A stretch of DNA of 64,000 nucleotides from assembly GCA_002287035.1 (NCBI GenBank), contig NSKG01000002.1:248001-312000 (forward strand). The letters are read 5' to 3'. A program made the translations under genes and the position numbers. The notes below the pieces were generated by a model. It was not told where the DNA came from and searched no databases. It saw only the letters and a program-made list of their open reading frames with translations. The stretch is from Pseudomonas sp. WN033 (GTDB taxonomy: Bacteria > Pseudomonadota > Gammaproteobacteria > Pseudomonadales > Pseudomonadaceae). Of the stretch, positions 28,134 through 37,323 are shown in pieces (position 1 is the first letter of the stretch; every line of letters begins with the position of its first letter).

Positions 28134-28706
28134 ATGAGCCACGATTCCAACGACACTGACGATCTCGAACTGTTTCGCAGCGCAGTCAAAGGCGCCAAGC
28201 CCCTGCGCGTGGATCAGGCCGATACCGGCAAGCCCCGGATCGACAAAGACCGGCTTCAAGCCCGTCGCCAGGGGGCACTAACCGGACAGGAACCGGTGCG
28301 GGTGGATGGTCTCTCCGACCAGTTCGTCATTGATGTGCACCCCGAAGAAGAGCTGGCCTGGGCTGGCAACGGTATCCAGGACAGTCAGTTGCGCAAGCTC
28401 AAGGGCGGACAGATCCCCTTCGAGGGATCGATCGACCTGCACGGCATGACCGTGGAAAAAGCCCGCGACCTGTTGTGGGAGTTTCTTGCCGAAGCCACCC
28501 GCCTGGAAATACGTTGCGTGCGGGTGACCCACGGCAAGGCTGTGCGCAAGGATGGACGCAAACCCATCCTCAAGAGCCACGTCAACACCTGGCTGCGCCA
28601 GCACCCTCAGGTGCTGGCGTTCAGCTCTTGCCTGCCGCGCCACGGCGGCACCGGTTCGGTCTACGTGCTACTCAAGCGCACCATGCTTGAAGGGCGGGAT
28701 GAATAA
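28134..28706 (+). CDS. smrA: Smr-domain protein
   Basis: A 190-residue protein with an N-terminal conserved region (DDLELFRSAVKGAKPL) and a C-terminal Smr (MutS2-related) domain. The domain motifs are SIDLHGMTVEKAR, VTHGKAVRKDG and the terminal GGTGSVYVLLK. Stand-alone Smr proteins have nicking or RNase activity in some bacteria; the biological role of this class is not settled. It converges on a dehydrogenase gene two bases away. Confidence 0.88.
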   Translation: MSHDSNDTDDLELFRSAVKGAKPLRVDQADTGKPRIDKDRLQARRQGALTGQEPVRVDGLSDQFVIDVHPEEELAWAGNGIQDSQLRKLKGGQIPFEGSIDLHGMTVEKARDLLWEFLAEATRLEIRCVRVTHGKAVRKDGRKPILKSHVNTWLRQHPQVLAFSSCLPRHGGTGSVYVLLKRTMLEGRDE

Positions 28707-28708
28707 CC

Positions 28709-29470
28709 TCAAATACAGGTTGCGCCGCCGTCGACCGGCAGGGCAATCCCGGTGGTGAAGCCAGCCCCTTCCGAGCACAGATAGAGCACTGCCGCAGCGA
28801 TCTCTTCGGCCTTGCCCAGACGTCCAACCGGATGCATCGCCGCGGCAAACTCGGCCTTGCGTGGTTCAAGCGCTGCAGCACGGCGGAACATGTCGGTATC
28901 GATAACCGCCGGACACACGGCATTGATGCGAATGCCCTTCTTGGCATATTCCACTGCGGCAGATCGGGTCAGACCCAATACCGCGTGCTTGCTGGCGGCG
29001 TAGATGCTCATCTTCGGTGCCGCGCCCAGCGCCGCTACCGAAGCGGTATTGACGATAGCTCCACCGCCCTGGGCCAGCATCAGCGGCAACTCGAAGCGCA
29101 TGCACTGCCAGACGCCCTTGACGTTGACATCCATGATGGCGTCGAACACCTCTTCATTGCCGTCGGCCAGTTTGTCCTGCTCAATCTCGATACCGGCGTT
29201 GTTGAACGCGCAGTCCAGGCGACCAAACTCAGCTTTGATCTGCGCCATCATGGCTTCGACCTGGTCAGCCTTGCGCACATCGCAGGCAATGAACAGAGCC
29301 TTTCCGCCCGCGGCGCGAACGGCCTGGGCCAGCGCTTCACCACCCTGGACGTCGATATCCGACACCACAACACTGGCGCCTTCTGCGGCAAACGCCTCAA
29401 CGGTTGCCTTACCGATCCCGGCGGCACCACCGGTAACCAGGGCCACCTTACCTTCGAACTGCTTACCCAT
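28709..29470 (-). CDS. Short-chain dehydrogenase/reductase
   Basis: A 253-residue classical SDR: cofactor loop TGGAAGIGKA, NNAGIE, catalytic NTAS, YAASK, and the AEEIAAAVLYLCSEGAGFTTG C-terminal pattern. It is distinct from the dehydrogenase at 21144-21905. The ATG at 29470 with CAGGAG upstream is preferred over a start 12 codons further out. Substrate unknown. The 195 bp upstream to selU hold no gene that I can see. Confidence 0.86.
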   Translation of the reverse strand: MGKQFEGKVALVTGGAAGIGKATVEAFAAEGASVVVSDIDVQGGEALAQAVRAAGGKALFIACDVRKADQVEAMMAQIKAEFGRLDCAFNNAGIEIEQDKLADGNEEVFDAIMDVNVKGVWQCMRFELPLMLAQGGGAIVNTASVAALGAAPKMSIYAASKHAVLGLTRSAAVEYAKKGIRINAVCPAVIDTDMFRRAAALEPRKAEFAAAMHPVGRLGKAEEIAAAVLYLCSEGAGFTTGIALPVDGGATCI

Positions 29471-29665
29471 CTGTCTCACTCCTGACCAATACACTGCCGA
29501 AGACATTTCGGCCTATCGAGACAGATCATAAAAGAGAAAAAGTCAGAAACCGACCAGATTGACGAGATTGTTCACGAAACATACCCAGAACCAATAACCG
29601 GCCCCACTGGCTGTTGACGAACCGGCAAGGATTGCCCCAGTCATTGCGAGGAGCACAGCGATTAC

Positions 29666-30769
29666 TCAGTGGCTCGCGCGCTCGCGCAGATACTCAATCA
29701 CAGCCGCCTGCTCGCCACTGAATACCACCCGTGCCTCCTTGCCACTGCGCTGATAGGCATACATCGGGTCGTAGTATTCATTGAGTAGCATTTCGATCCA
29801 GCCACGGTGACCGGACACATCACCACTGTGCTGCTGACTTGCCAAAGCATCACTCATAAGGACTTCAAGCTGCTGGTAGCGCTCACCGCCCAGACGCTTG
29901 CGAATTCGCTGCAAGCTGCCCAGCAGATGGGCCGATAGCGCCTGGAAAGCTTGTTCGGGCTGATCGGGGTGCAACAGCGCAAATTCAGCCTGCATGTCCA
30001 CCACGTAGTCCTTGAGGATACGCTGGACGCGGTTGTCGAAGCAGTCTTCCAGCCATACCAGCGGAGCGTCCTGCATGACCCGATAGAGCTCCAAAGGCAC
30101 CGAGCAACTACCGACGATGCGCCCTTCGTCTTCCAGCACCAGGCTGCGCTGACCCGCCTCGCGGCGCTGCAGGACCTCAATCGCCAAGCGATTTTCAAAA
30201 TCGATCTGCGATGGCTGCGGAGTCGCATGACGGCCAAAACTCGAGCCCCTGTGGTGGGCATGCCCTTCCAGATCCAGACTGTTATCTAGGGCAGTGATCA
30301 CCTCGGTCTTGCCGGTACCCGTCAGCCCGGCCACCAGCAGCAGCGGGCAATCAACCACGGCCTGCTCCAGGGTATCGATCAGAAACCGGCGCATGGCCTT
30401 GTAGCCACCGACTACCCGCGGATATTCGACGCCGGCTTCAGCCAGCCATTGCTGGACTATCTGCGAACGCAAACCGCCCCGAAAACAGTACAGATAACCC
30501 TCTGGATGGGCTTGCGCGAAGGCCCGCCACTGCTCGACCCGAGCCGCCTTGACCTTGCCGCCAACCAGTTGGTGACCCAGGGCAATAGCGGCCTGTTGCC
30601 CCTGTTGTTTGTAACAGGTACCAACCTTCTGCCGCTCAGCATCGGTCATCAGTGGATGATTGACCGCGCTGGGAAAGGCGCCCTTGGCATACTCGATCGG
30701 GGCCCGCACATCCATCAACGGGACCTGCTCAAGGAACAGCCGACGGAAATCCTCGGTATTGCTGCGCAT
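29666..30769 (-). CDS. selU: tRNA 2-selenouridine synthase
   Basis: Replaces sulfur by selenium in 2-thiouridine at the tRNA wobble position, via a geranylated intermediate. It has an N-terminal rhodanese domain with catalytic cysteine in CFRGGLRS (about C95) and a P-loop domain (GLTGTGKT, about 148-155). It is also called MnmH or YbbB. The ATG at 30769 overlaps the selD stop as ATGA and is preceded by GAGGTGG. Its substrate selenophosphate is made by the adjacent SelD. Confidence 0.95.
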   Translation of the reverse strand: MRSNTEDFRRLFLEQVPLMDVRAPIEYAKGAFPSAVNHPLMTDAERQKVGTCYKQQGQQAAIALGHQLVGGKVKAARVEQWRAFAQAHPEGYLYCFRGGLRSQIVQQWLAEAGVEYPRVVGGYKAMRRFLIDTLEQAVVDCPLLLVAGLTGTGKTEVITALDNSLDLEGHAHHRGSSFGRHATPQPSQIDFENRLAIEVLQRREAGQRSLVLEDEGRIVGSCSVPLELYRVMQDAPLVWLEDCFDNRVQRILKDYVVDMQAEFALLHPDQPEQAFQALSAHLLGSLQRIRKRLGGERYQQLEVLMSDALASQQHSGDVSGHRGWIEMLLNEYYDPMYAYQRSGKEARVVFSGEQAAVIEYLRERASH

Positions 30770-31806
30770 CAAACCACCTCGACCCAGGCACCACCATCAC
30801 TGGGTAAACACTCGCCAATCGCACTCAGCTGCAGCCCCTCTTGCGCTGCCAACGTCAAGAATGCCTGCTCAGCCTCTGGCGCCACGGCCACCAGCAGACC
30901 ACCGCTGGTTTGCGGGTCACACAGCAGGTCACGCCAGGCTTGCGGCATGTCTGCCACTTTGTGCCCATAACTGGCGAAATTGCGTCCGGTACCACCCGGG
31001 ATGCAGCCCTGCTCCAGGTAGTAATCGACGCCGTTGATCCGCGGAACCCGGGCCTGCTCGATACGCGCCTTGACCTGCGAGCCTTCAGCCATTTCCACAA
31101 GGTGGCCAAGCAGACCGAAACCGGTAACATCGGTCATTGCCTGCACCCCATCCAATGTGGCGAAACGCTGACCAGACCGGTTCAGGCGGCACATCAGGTC
31201 ACGGGCAACCCCAATATCCTCGGCCCGCAGCTTCTTCTGTTTTTCAGCCGTGGTAAGAATGCCGATGCCCAGCGGCTTGGTCAGGTACAACCGGGCTCCG
31301 GCCTGGGCCTGATCATTGCGCTTGAGCTGACTGCGGGTGACTTGCCCGGTGACCGCCAGACCGAAAATCGGTTCAGGAGCATCAATCGAGTGACCGCCAG
31401 CCAATGGCATGCCTGCTTCGGCGCAAACGGCACGGGCCCCGGCGATGACCTCGCCGGCAATCGCTGGGGCCAACACATTGACTGGCCAGCCCAGAATGGC
31501 GATGGCCATCAATGGTGTGCCGCCCATGGCGTAAATATCGCTGATTGCATTGGTGGCGGCGATGCGGCCAAAGTCATAGGGATCATCAACGATGGGCATG
31601 AAGAAATCGGTGGTGCTGACGATGCCGGTCTCATCATCCAACCCGAAAACTGCTGCATCATCGCGACTGGCGTTGCCCACCCACAGCCGCTCGAAACTGG
31701 GGCCGGGCTGGCCGACCGCCAGGATTTCATCCAGCACCTTGGGAGATATCTTGCAGCCACAGCCGGCACCATGGCTGTATTCGGTCAATCGCACGGTCTG
31801 AGTCAT
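30769..31806 (-). CDS. selD: Selenide, water dikinase (selenophosphate synthase)
   Basis: Makes selenophosphate from selenide and ATP. The N terminus reads [13 protein letters not shown], with cysteine (about C16) and lysine (about K19) at the positions essential in E. coli SelD, so no selenocysteine is needed here. It has 345 residues. It is coupled to selU, and no selA/selB or formate dehydrogenase genes are visible, so in this window the output is tRNA selenouridine. Confidence 0.96.
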   Translation of the reverse strand: MTQTVRLTEYSHGAGCGCKISPKVLDEILAVGQPGPSFERLWVGNASRDDAAVFGLDDETGIVSTTDFFMPIVDDPYDFGRIAATNAISDIYAMGGTPLMAIAILGWPVNVLAPAIAGEVIAGARAVCAEAGMPLAGGHSIDAPEPIFGLAVTGQVTRSQLKRNDQAQAGARLYLTKPLGIGILTTAEKQKKLRAEDIGVARDLMCRLNRSGQRFATLDGVQAMTDVTGFGLLGHLVEMAEGSQVKARIEQARVPRINGVDYYLEQGCIPGGTGRNFASYGHKVADMPQAWRDLLCDPQTSGGLLVAVAPEAEQAFLTLAAQEGLQLSAIGECLPSDGGAWVEVV

Positions 31807-31876
31807 GCCTTAATCTCTCACTATCGCTCATTGGCAGATCGGGGCCGGCATTCTACCAGCTGCGGCGAGCCGCGCA

Positions 31877-32878
31877 TCAATGCCGGCTGTGCTCGAACCG
31901 ATCCAGGGTATCGCTGGCCACCTGACGGCCCAGCTCAATCAGTTCAGGAGCCCGGTAGAACTCGAAAAACCGGCACAGCCGCTTGGGTACATCAATCACC
32001 AGATCAGGGGGGTAGCCAGCGATCTTGTACTGGGTCAGGGAGGCCTGCATCGCTTCGAAGGACAGGGTCACCAGCTCGAGCATGCTGGCCGGACCAACAC
32101 TTTCTTCAACCTCGAGCGGCTTGCCCTGATCCTGTTCACGCGAGTGCGGCGCTTCAGGTTGAGCCACCGTCTCACTCTCTGGCAGATAGGCTAGCGCATC
32201 ACCCTCCGGTGAGGGCTCAGCCCCCTTGCGCGCCAACCAGTTGCGAAACTTGAACATTTCCAGCCACTGCTCCCACTGCTGACGCACCGGGGCCGGACGC
32301 TCGATCACCGGCAGAGTGTAGCCATTGGTGTGGGTGGAGTTGAGGTTGACGGCGATAATCAGATCGCAGTGCGCCGATACCACCGGAATGATCGGCAACG
32401 GGTTGAGCAGACCGCCATCGACCAGCACTCGCGAGCCCTGGCGAACCGGTGAGAACAAACTAGGGATCGCCGCCGAGGCACGCATTGCCTGGTGCAGACA
32501 GCCCTGCTGAAACCAGACCTCCTGCTGATTAGTCAGGTCAGCTGCTACTGCGGTGAAAGGGATCGCCAGATCCTCGATCTGCAGCTCCCCCACCATCTCA
32601 CGAATCCGCCCGAACACCCGCTCGCCGCGAATTGCGCCCAGATTGCCGAAGCCGATATCCAGCAGGCGCAGCACGTCCAGATAATCCAGCCCTGAGACCC
32701 AGTCACGGTAGTCGTCCAGCCGGCCGGCGGCATAAATCCCGCCAATTACCGCGCCCATTGAGCACCCGGCGATACAGCCAATCTCGTAGCCCCGGCGCTC
32801 AAGTTCCTCGATGACGCCGATGTGGGCATAGCCCCTGGCTCCGCCGCTACCCAGCACCAGTGCAACACGCAACCCCAT
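31877..32878 (-). CDS. Patatin-like phospholipase, RssA type
   Basis: A 333-residue cytoplasmic-type patatin. The oxyanion loop is GSGGARGYAHIGV, the nucleophile elbow is GCSMG (about S40), and the catalytic Asp is in VDGGLLNPLP (about D154). A variable insert with acidic residues follows the catalytic core, then a conserved C-terminal patch (SLTQYKIAGYPPDLVIDVP). The ATG at 32878 has TGGAGA upstream. It is divergent from the acylase gene; the physiological lipid substrate is unknown. Confidence 0.88.
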   Translation of the reverse strand: MGLRVALVLGSGGARGYAHIGVIEELERRGYEIGCIAGCSMGAVIGGIYAAGRLDDYRDWVSGLDYLDVLRLLDIGFGNLGAIRGERVFGRIREMVGELQIEDLAIPFTAVAADLTNQQEVWFQQGCLHQAMRASAAIPSLFSPVRQGSRVLVDGGLLNPLPIIPVVSAHCDLIIAVNLNSTHTNGYTLPVIERPAPVRQQWEQWLEMFKFRNWLARKGAEPSPEGDALAYLPESETVAQPEAPHSREQDQGKPLEVEESVGPASMLELVTLSFEAMQASLTQYKIAGYPPDLVIDVPKRLCRFFEFYRAPELIELGRQVASDTLDRFEHSRH

Positions 32879-32968
32879 GTTCAGTTCTCCATTCGGTGAA
32901 TCCGGATTGACGAGGACAATCCCACTAAGCATGATGCCCGGACCGTTTCGCTCTAACCAAGGTCAATC

Positions 32969-35404
32969 GTGATTAAAGGTCGTCAATCCATCAAAATAAA
33001 ACTGCTGGCCGCCCTGTCTTTGCTGGCGATTGTGCTGATCGCCGGCTGGAACTGGGTTCAACACAGCGCCGAAGCCCGGCGTAGCGGTCAGCTCAACCTG
33101 ACCGGCCTCAAGGCTCCGGTCAACGTATTTTACGATGCCTGGGGGGTCCCCCACATCGATGCCAGCAACGACCTCGACGCCTATCGCACCCTGGGCTACC
33201 TGCATGCGCAGGACCGGCTGTTCCAGATGGACATGTTGCGCCGCATTGGCGCCGGCCGGCTATCCGAACTGTTCGGCCAGGACTCGTTCAATACCGACCG
33301 ATTCTTTCGCACCCTGGGAATCAGTCGCTATGCCCGCCAGTATGCCGAACGCCTTCAAGAGCAAAGCGACAAGCCTCATGTTCAACTGATCAAAGCCTAT
33401 CAGGACGGGATCAATCAATACATCGACCAGGGCGGACGCCCGGTCGAATACCGCCTGCTGATGACCCGCCCGGACTACTTCAGCACAGCCGATATCGCCC
33501 ACATCATGGGCTATATGGCCTATTCCTTCGCTGAAGCGTTCAAGACCGATGCGCTGGTTGACCATGTTCGCGGCACCCTGGGCCCGCGTCACATGCAGGA
33601 TCTGGTGCCCGGCTGGCCGGACAACCTCCCACCCCGCGTGCACCCTGCCCAGCAAGCTGAAACCAGCCTGCTAACGCCACTGCTCGACCAGCTGGCCGAA
33701 GTGGAACGCACGGTACCCGCAGGTCTGTTTATGGGCAGCAACGCCTGGGCAGTCAGTGCCGAACGCAGCCGCAATGGTGCACCACTACTAGCCAATGACC
33801 CGCATATCGGTTTCTCGGTTCCAGCCGTCTGGTACGAAGCCCATATTCGCACCCCAGAGCACGAGGTCTACGGACATTTCCTGGCAGGTCTGCCGTTCGC
33901 CCTGCTCGGACAAACCCGTCAGCATGCCTGGGGGCTGACCATGCTGATGAACGATGAGATCGACTTTTACCGTGAACGGGTCAATCCCGACAATCCGGAG
34001 CAGGTCTGGGCGATCGATCGCTGGCAACGCCTGCGGGTACACGAAGAGGTCATCAAGATTCGTGGTCAGGAAGACCGCTTGGTCCGCATGCGCAGCTCGC
34101 GTCACGGCCCGATCATCAACGATCTGCCGGGCGAGCTGGAAAGCCTGGAACGTCAGCCAGTCAGCCTGTTCTGGACCTTCCTTGACCCCGAGAACGATTC
34201 GGCCGAAGCCTTTTACGGCTTTGCCCACGCCAACAACATGCAGGAGTTCGAGGCGGCCGCAGCACTGCACTGGTCGCCAGGCCTGAATGTGGTGTATGCC
34301 GACGTTGAAGGCAATATCGGCATGTGGGCTATCGGCCGACTCAAGCGCTGGCCGGCCAGCAGCAATGGCTTTGCTCTGCTCAATGGCAGTAGTGGCCGCG
34401 ACGACTTCCTCGGTTATCAGCCGTTTTCAGCCAACCCTCGAGTCATCAACCCGCGCGAGGGTTATCTGTTCAGCGCCAACAACCCCTACCCCAACAGCAA
34501 TCCTCGGCGCATCCTGCCCGGTTATTACGCTCCAAGTGAACGAGCCGAGCGCCTGGCCGAAATGCTCAATAGCGACGAGCCTTTCGACCTCGCCAGGTTC
34601 AAGGCCATGCAGCTCGACACGCAGCGTCCCCAGGCCCTGGCCATGGTCCGTGACGCTCTGCCACTGTTCAATGAACACCTGCTGCGCACTGATCTGCGCG
34701 CTCCTGCCGAGCGTGCCATGGCGATCCTGGGCGAATGGGACGGCAACTTCCAACGAAGCAGCGTGGGCGCCACCATTTTCCAGCGCTGGCAGGAAAAGCT
34801 CATGGAAGCCCTGTTCGCTGACGAACTGGGCCCCCGCTATGAGTTTTTCCGCAACACATACATGGCCGAAAAAAGCCTGAACAGCCTGTACTGGAAACCG
34901 GCTTCACCCTGGTGGGACAACCGCCTGCAGCCAACCCTGGACGGACGTCAGGCTGCAATCGAGCATGCCTGGGCACGCACCTTCGAGTCGCTGGTAGAAC
35001 AGTTCGGGATTGATCCGAATGATTGGACCTGGGACCGGATGATCAGCCTTCAGCACATTCATCCGCTGGCGGACAAAACCTGGTTCGGCAGCCGATTCAA
35101 TACCGATCCGGTGATCGTCGACGGCGGCCGCGAAACGCTCAACAACATGGCCTTTGACCTGGGCGGCAGTAGCTACCGGGTCAAGGCGGGCCCTTCAACC
35201 CGGCGGATGATCGATCTGGGTGATCTCAACGGCACTCTGGGCATCAATCCGCTGGGACAGTCAGGCAACCCATTCGACCGGCATTACGACAACCAGGCCG
35301 AACTGTTCAATGCAGGTCGTTACCGCACTCAACTGTTCGACTGGCTGGCGATTCAGGCTCTGCCAGACCGACTGGAGGTACGCCCGTCACGCCGCCAACG
35401 CTGA
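32969..35404 (+). CDS. Penicillin acylase family protein (Ntn hydrolase)
   Basis: An 811-residue precursor with an N-terminal signal/anchor (about 8-26), an alpha domain, and the autoproteolytic junction at FMGSNAWAVS, where the serine (about S257) would become the beta-chain N terminus. Downstream are conserved LLANDPHIGF, the HGPI segment and the GASTRRMIDL-like PSTRRMIDLGD near the C terminus. In Pseudomonas such enzymes include acyl-homoserine-lactone acylases (PvdQ, QuiP, HacB); which substrate this one prefers cannot be told. The GTG start has AAGG upstream. Confidence 0.88.
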   Translation: MIKGRQSIKIKLLAALSLLAIVLIAGWNWVQHSAEARRSGQLNLTGLKAPVNVFYDAWGVPHIDASNDLDAYRTLGYLHAQDRLFQMDMLRRIGAGRLSELFGQDSFNTDRFFRTLGISRYARQYAERLQEQSDKPHVQLIKAYQDGINQYIDQGGRPVEYRLLMTRPDYFSTADIAHIMGYMAYSFAEAFKTDALVDHVRGTLGPRHMQDLVPGWPDNLPPRVHPAQQAETSLLTPLLDQLAEVERTVPAGLFMGSNAWAVSAERSRNGAPLLANDPHIGFSVPAVWYEAHIRTPEHEVYGHFLAGLPFALLGQTRQHAWGLTMLMNDEIDFYRERVNPDNPEQVWAIDRWQRLRVHEEVIKIRGQEDRLVRMRSSRHGPIINDLPGELESLERQPVSLFWTFLDPENDSAEAFYGFAHANNMQEFEAAAALHWSPGLNVVYADVEGNIGMWAIGRLKRWPASSNGFALLNGSSGRDDFLGYQPFSANPRVINPREGYLFSANNPYPNSNPRRILPGYYAPSERAERLAEMLNSDEPFDLARFKAMQLDTQRPQALAMVRDALPLFNEHLLRTDLRAPAERAMAILGEWDGNFQRSSVGATIFQRWQEKLMEALFADELGPRYEFFRNTYMAEKSLNSLYWKPASPWWDNRLQPTLDGRQAAIEHAWARTFESLVEQFGIDPNDWTWDRMISLQHIHPLADKTWFGSRFNTDPVIVDGGRETLNNMAFDLGGSSYRVKAGPSTRRMIDLGDLNGTLGINPLGQSGNPFDRHYDNQAELFNAGRYRTQLFDWLAIQALPDRLEVRPSRRQR

Positions 35405-35416
35405 CGGGCTCTCAGA

Positions 35417-35448
35417 GAAGCACTGATTTTTGATTTAATCGGTGCTTC
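35417..35448. terminator. Hairpin between convergent genes, possible bidirectional terminator
   Basis: GAAGCACTGATT (35417-35428) pairs with AATCGGTGCTTC (35437-35448) with one G-T pair. It lies between the acylase stop (35404) and the convergent DUF4892 stop (35450). No long U-tract follows on either strand, so termination strength is uncertain. Confidence 0.45.
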
Positions 35449-35449
35449 C

Positions 35450-36280
35450 TTAGAGCATGCTGATCCGCACACCTACTTCCGGACTCGGCTCACCCACCTC
35501 CAGGCGCTGGTCACGAATGCCCCGATCTATCAGCGCCTGAACAAAGGCTGGAGCCTGCTCGCCATGGACTGCGATGCGCATACGCATGTCGGTACGCAAA
35601 GCTCGGTTGAGCAGATCAAGCCAGGTTCGGGTAGCCTCGCTATCGGGCTCGTTCATGTCGGCACTCAGCAGATCAATGGAACCGTCCGCCTGAATGACCT
35701 TGAGCAGGGTTGCCGGCGTTGGGTAGAGCGCCTCGATCACCGGCTGATCCGGGGTGAACTGGTCAATGTGCAGGAACACCTGGCGACTGCCCCGGGTAAT
35801 CGCGTAAAGACTGATGAAACGCTGCGGCTCGTCATCCAGCCGCATGGAAACATAGGCCTGATTTTCCTCCGGGCCATACAGCCGGGCGAACCCCAACACC
35901 TGATTGGCCCACAGGCTGCTGCTGCCACATTCACGGCCTTCGCAGAAATAAAGCATGCGGTGCGGCTGCGCCAGCACCTGGCGCTTGGCATGCAGGAAAG
36001 CCTCAGTACTGTCGTGCCCTGCAGGAATTTCCAGCGTCACCCTTATCAACTCGCCGGTAGTACGCACTTCGCGCTCGGCTCGCAATTGGTTGTTGATCCG
36101 CCGGATACTACCGATCACCACCCCATGATCGACGCTTTCCTCCACTACCTGCTGTACTATCGACGAGCGCGGAAAGGGCTCAATGACCAGTCGTTCGTTC
36201 GCCGCAGCCCACCCCACCGGCCCCAAGGCAAACAGGGCTATGGCCGCCCCTCCCAATCCAACACGCGATCTGTACAACAT
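35450..36280 (-). CDS. DUF4892 periplasmic protein
   Basis: A 276-residue exported protein with signal peptide (about 1-28, ending AAANE). It carries the conserved segment YFCEGRECGSSSLWANQ and a C-terminal domain (about 205-270) faintly like OmpA-type folds. Family members occur next to an alpha/beta hydrolase gene in Pseudomonas, as here. Function unknown. The ATG at 36280 is preceded by AAGGAG; a GTG two codons upstream would leave no room for it. Confidence 0.82.
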   Translation of the reverse strand: MLYRSRVGLGGAAIALFALGPVGWAAANERLVIEPFPRSSIVQQVVEESVDHGVVIGSIRRINNQLRAEREVRTTGELIRVTLEIPAGHDSTEAFLHAKRQVLAQPHRMLYFCEGRECGSSSLWANQVLGFARLYGPEENQAYVSMRLDDEPQRFISLYAITRGSRQVFLHIDQFTPDQPVIEALYPTPATLLKVIQADGSIDLLSADMNEPDSEATRTWLDLLNRALRTDMRMRIAVHGEQAPAFVQALIDRGIRDQRLEVGEPSPEVGVRISML

Positions 36281-36353
36281 CGACACTCCTTATGGCCAAA
36301 CGCAACCTGGATACAGGTTCATGCTGCAAGCCTTGCCCAGTGCGCCTGAGCGG

Positions 36354-37220
36354 TCAAGCCAGGCCTTGGAAAAAACTGTCAAGAATCGTTGCCACTTCCG
36401 GGGCCTGGCTTTCAAGATGCAGGTGATGGCCACCATCAACCCGGTGCACGACGATATGCTCGAAGCGCTCGATCCGCTCCAATACCTGGGGATGCTTGTG
36501 CATGACGCCCTGATTGGCCAGCACCAGACTCACCGGTGAGCGGATCGCCTCAATAAAGGTCAGTGCATGTCGGCTGGTAAATCGTAATGGTGAAGGCAGC
36601 ATCAACTGCGGATCGGTACGCCAGGTCCAGCCGCCGTGGTCAGACATCAGCCCTCGCTCGACCAGGATACCCGCGGCCTCGCGTGATAATGGCGTGGTTC
36701 CGCCCATGACCCGCGCGCTGACCGCCTGTTCCATACTGCGATAAACCGGTTTGCGCTTGCTGCTGAGCGCCAGACTGGCTTCGAAGAAGCGTGCCATCTG
36801 CCTGGGTGCATCGTCGGCTTCGGAGGTGAATGGCAGCAAACCATCGATCAACCCTGCACCAATGATCCGCTCCGGCAAGGTTCCGGAAAGAATCCCGCTG
36901 ATGATTGCGCCCATTGAGTGACCAAGCAGAGCAAAACGCTCCCAGCCCAGACTTTCAGCTACCTGCAACACTGTCGCGGCCTGCTGCCAAAGACTGTAAC
37001 CACCGGCAGGCAGATGCCCGGACAACCCATGCCCAGGTAAATCCAGCGCCACCAGATGAACGCCCTGCAGACGTGGTGCAATCAGGTCGAAGGTGGCAGC
37101 ATTGTCCAGCCAGCCATGCAGGCCGATAACCGGCAAACCGCCAGGATCACCCCAGACCTTAGCCGCAACCTCAATGGACGGCAGATTGAATCGCACCTCG
37201 TGACTACTTGTTGTTTGCAT
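36354..37220 (-). CDS. Alpha/beta hydrolase
   Basis: A 288-residue alpha/beta-fold hydrolase. The oxyanion region is GLHGWLDNAATFD, the nucleophile elbow GHSMG (about S98), and the C-terminal catalytic histidine is in GGHHLHLE. No signal peptide, so cytoplasmic. The position between a DUF4892 gene and an AMP-binding gene is conserved in Pseudomonas. Substrate unknown; an ester or thioester is plausible given the neighbouring acyl-CoA synthetase. Confidence 0.86.
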   Translation of the reverse strand: MQTTSSHEVRFNLPSIEVAAKVWGDPGGLPVIGLHGWLDNAATFDLIAPRLQGVHLVALDLPGHGLSGHLPAGGYSLWQQAATVLQVAESLGWERFALLGHSMGAIISGILSGTLPERIIGAGLIDGLLPFTSEADDAPRQMARFFEASLALSSKRKPVYRSMEQAVSARVMGGTTPLSREAAGILVERGLMSDHGGWTWRTDPQLMLPSPLRFTSRHALTFIEAIRSPVSLVLANQGVMHKHPQVLERIERFEHIVVHRVDGGHHLHLESQAPEVATILDSFFQGLA

Positions 37221-37323
37221 GTCGACTTCTCGGCTCTTGTTCAGGCCCAGACCCTAACAGATTCAGTTCTCGGGACAAGCCTGGCGCAGCCTGTGAATAC
37301 GTCAGCATAACGCTCGCTCAGCG

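Noticed and set aside
30841..32253. A 470-codon plus-strand frame antisense to selD
   Set aside because: Shadow of selD and the patatin gene; no motif and composition unlike genuine proteins of the window.
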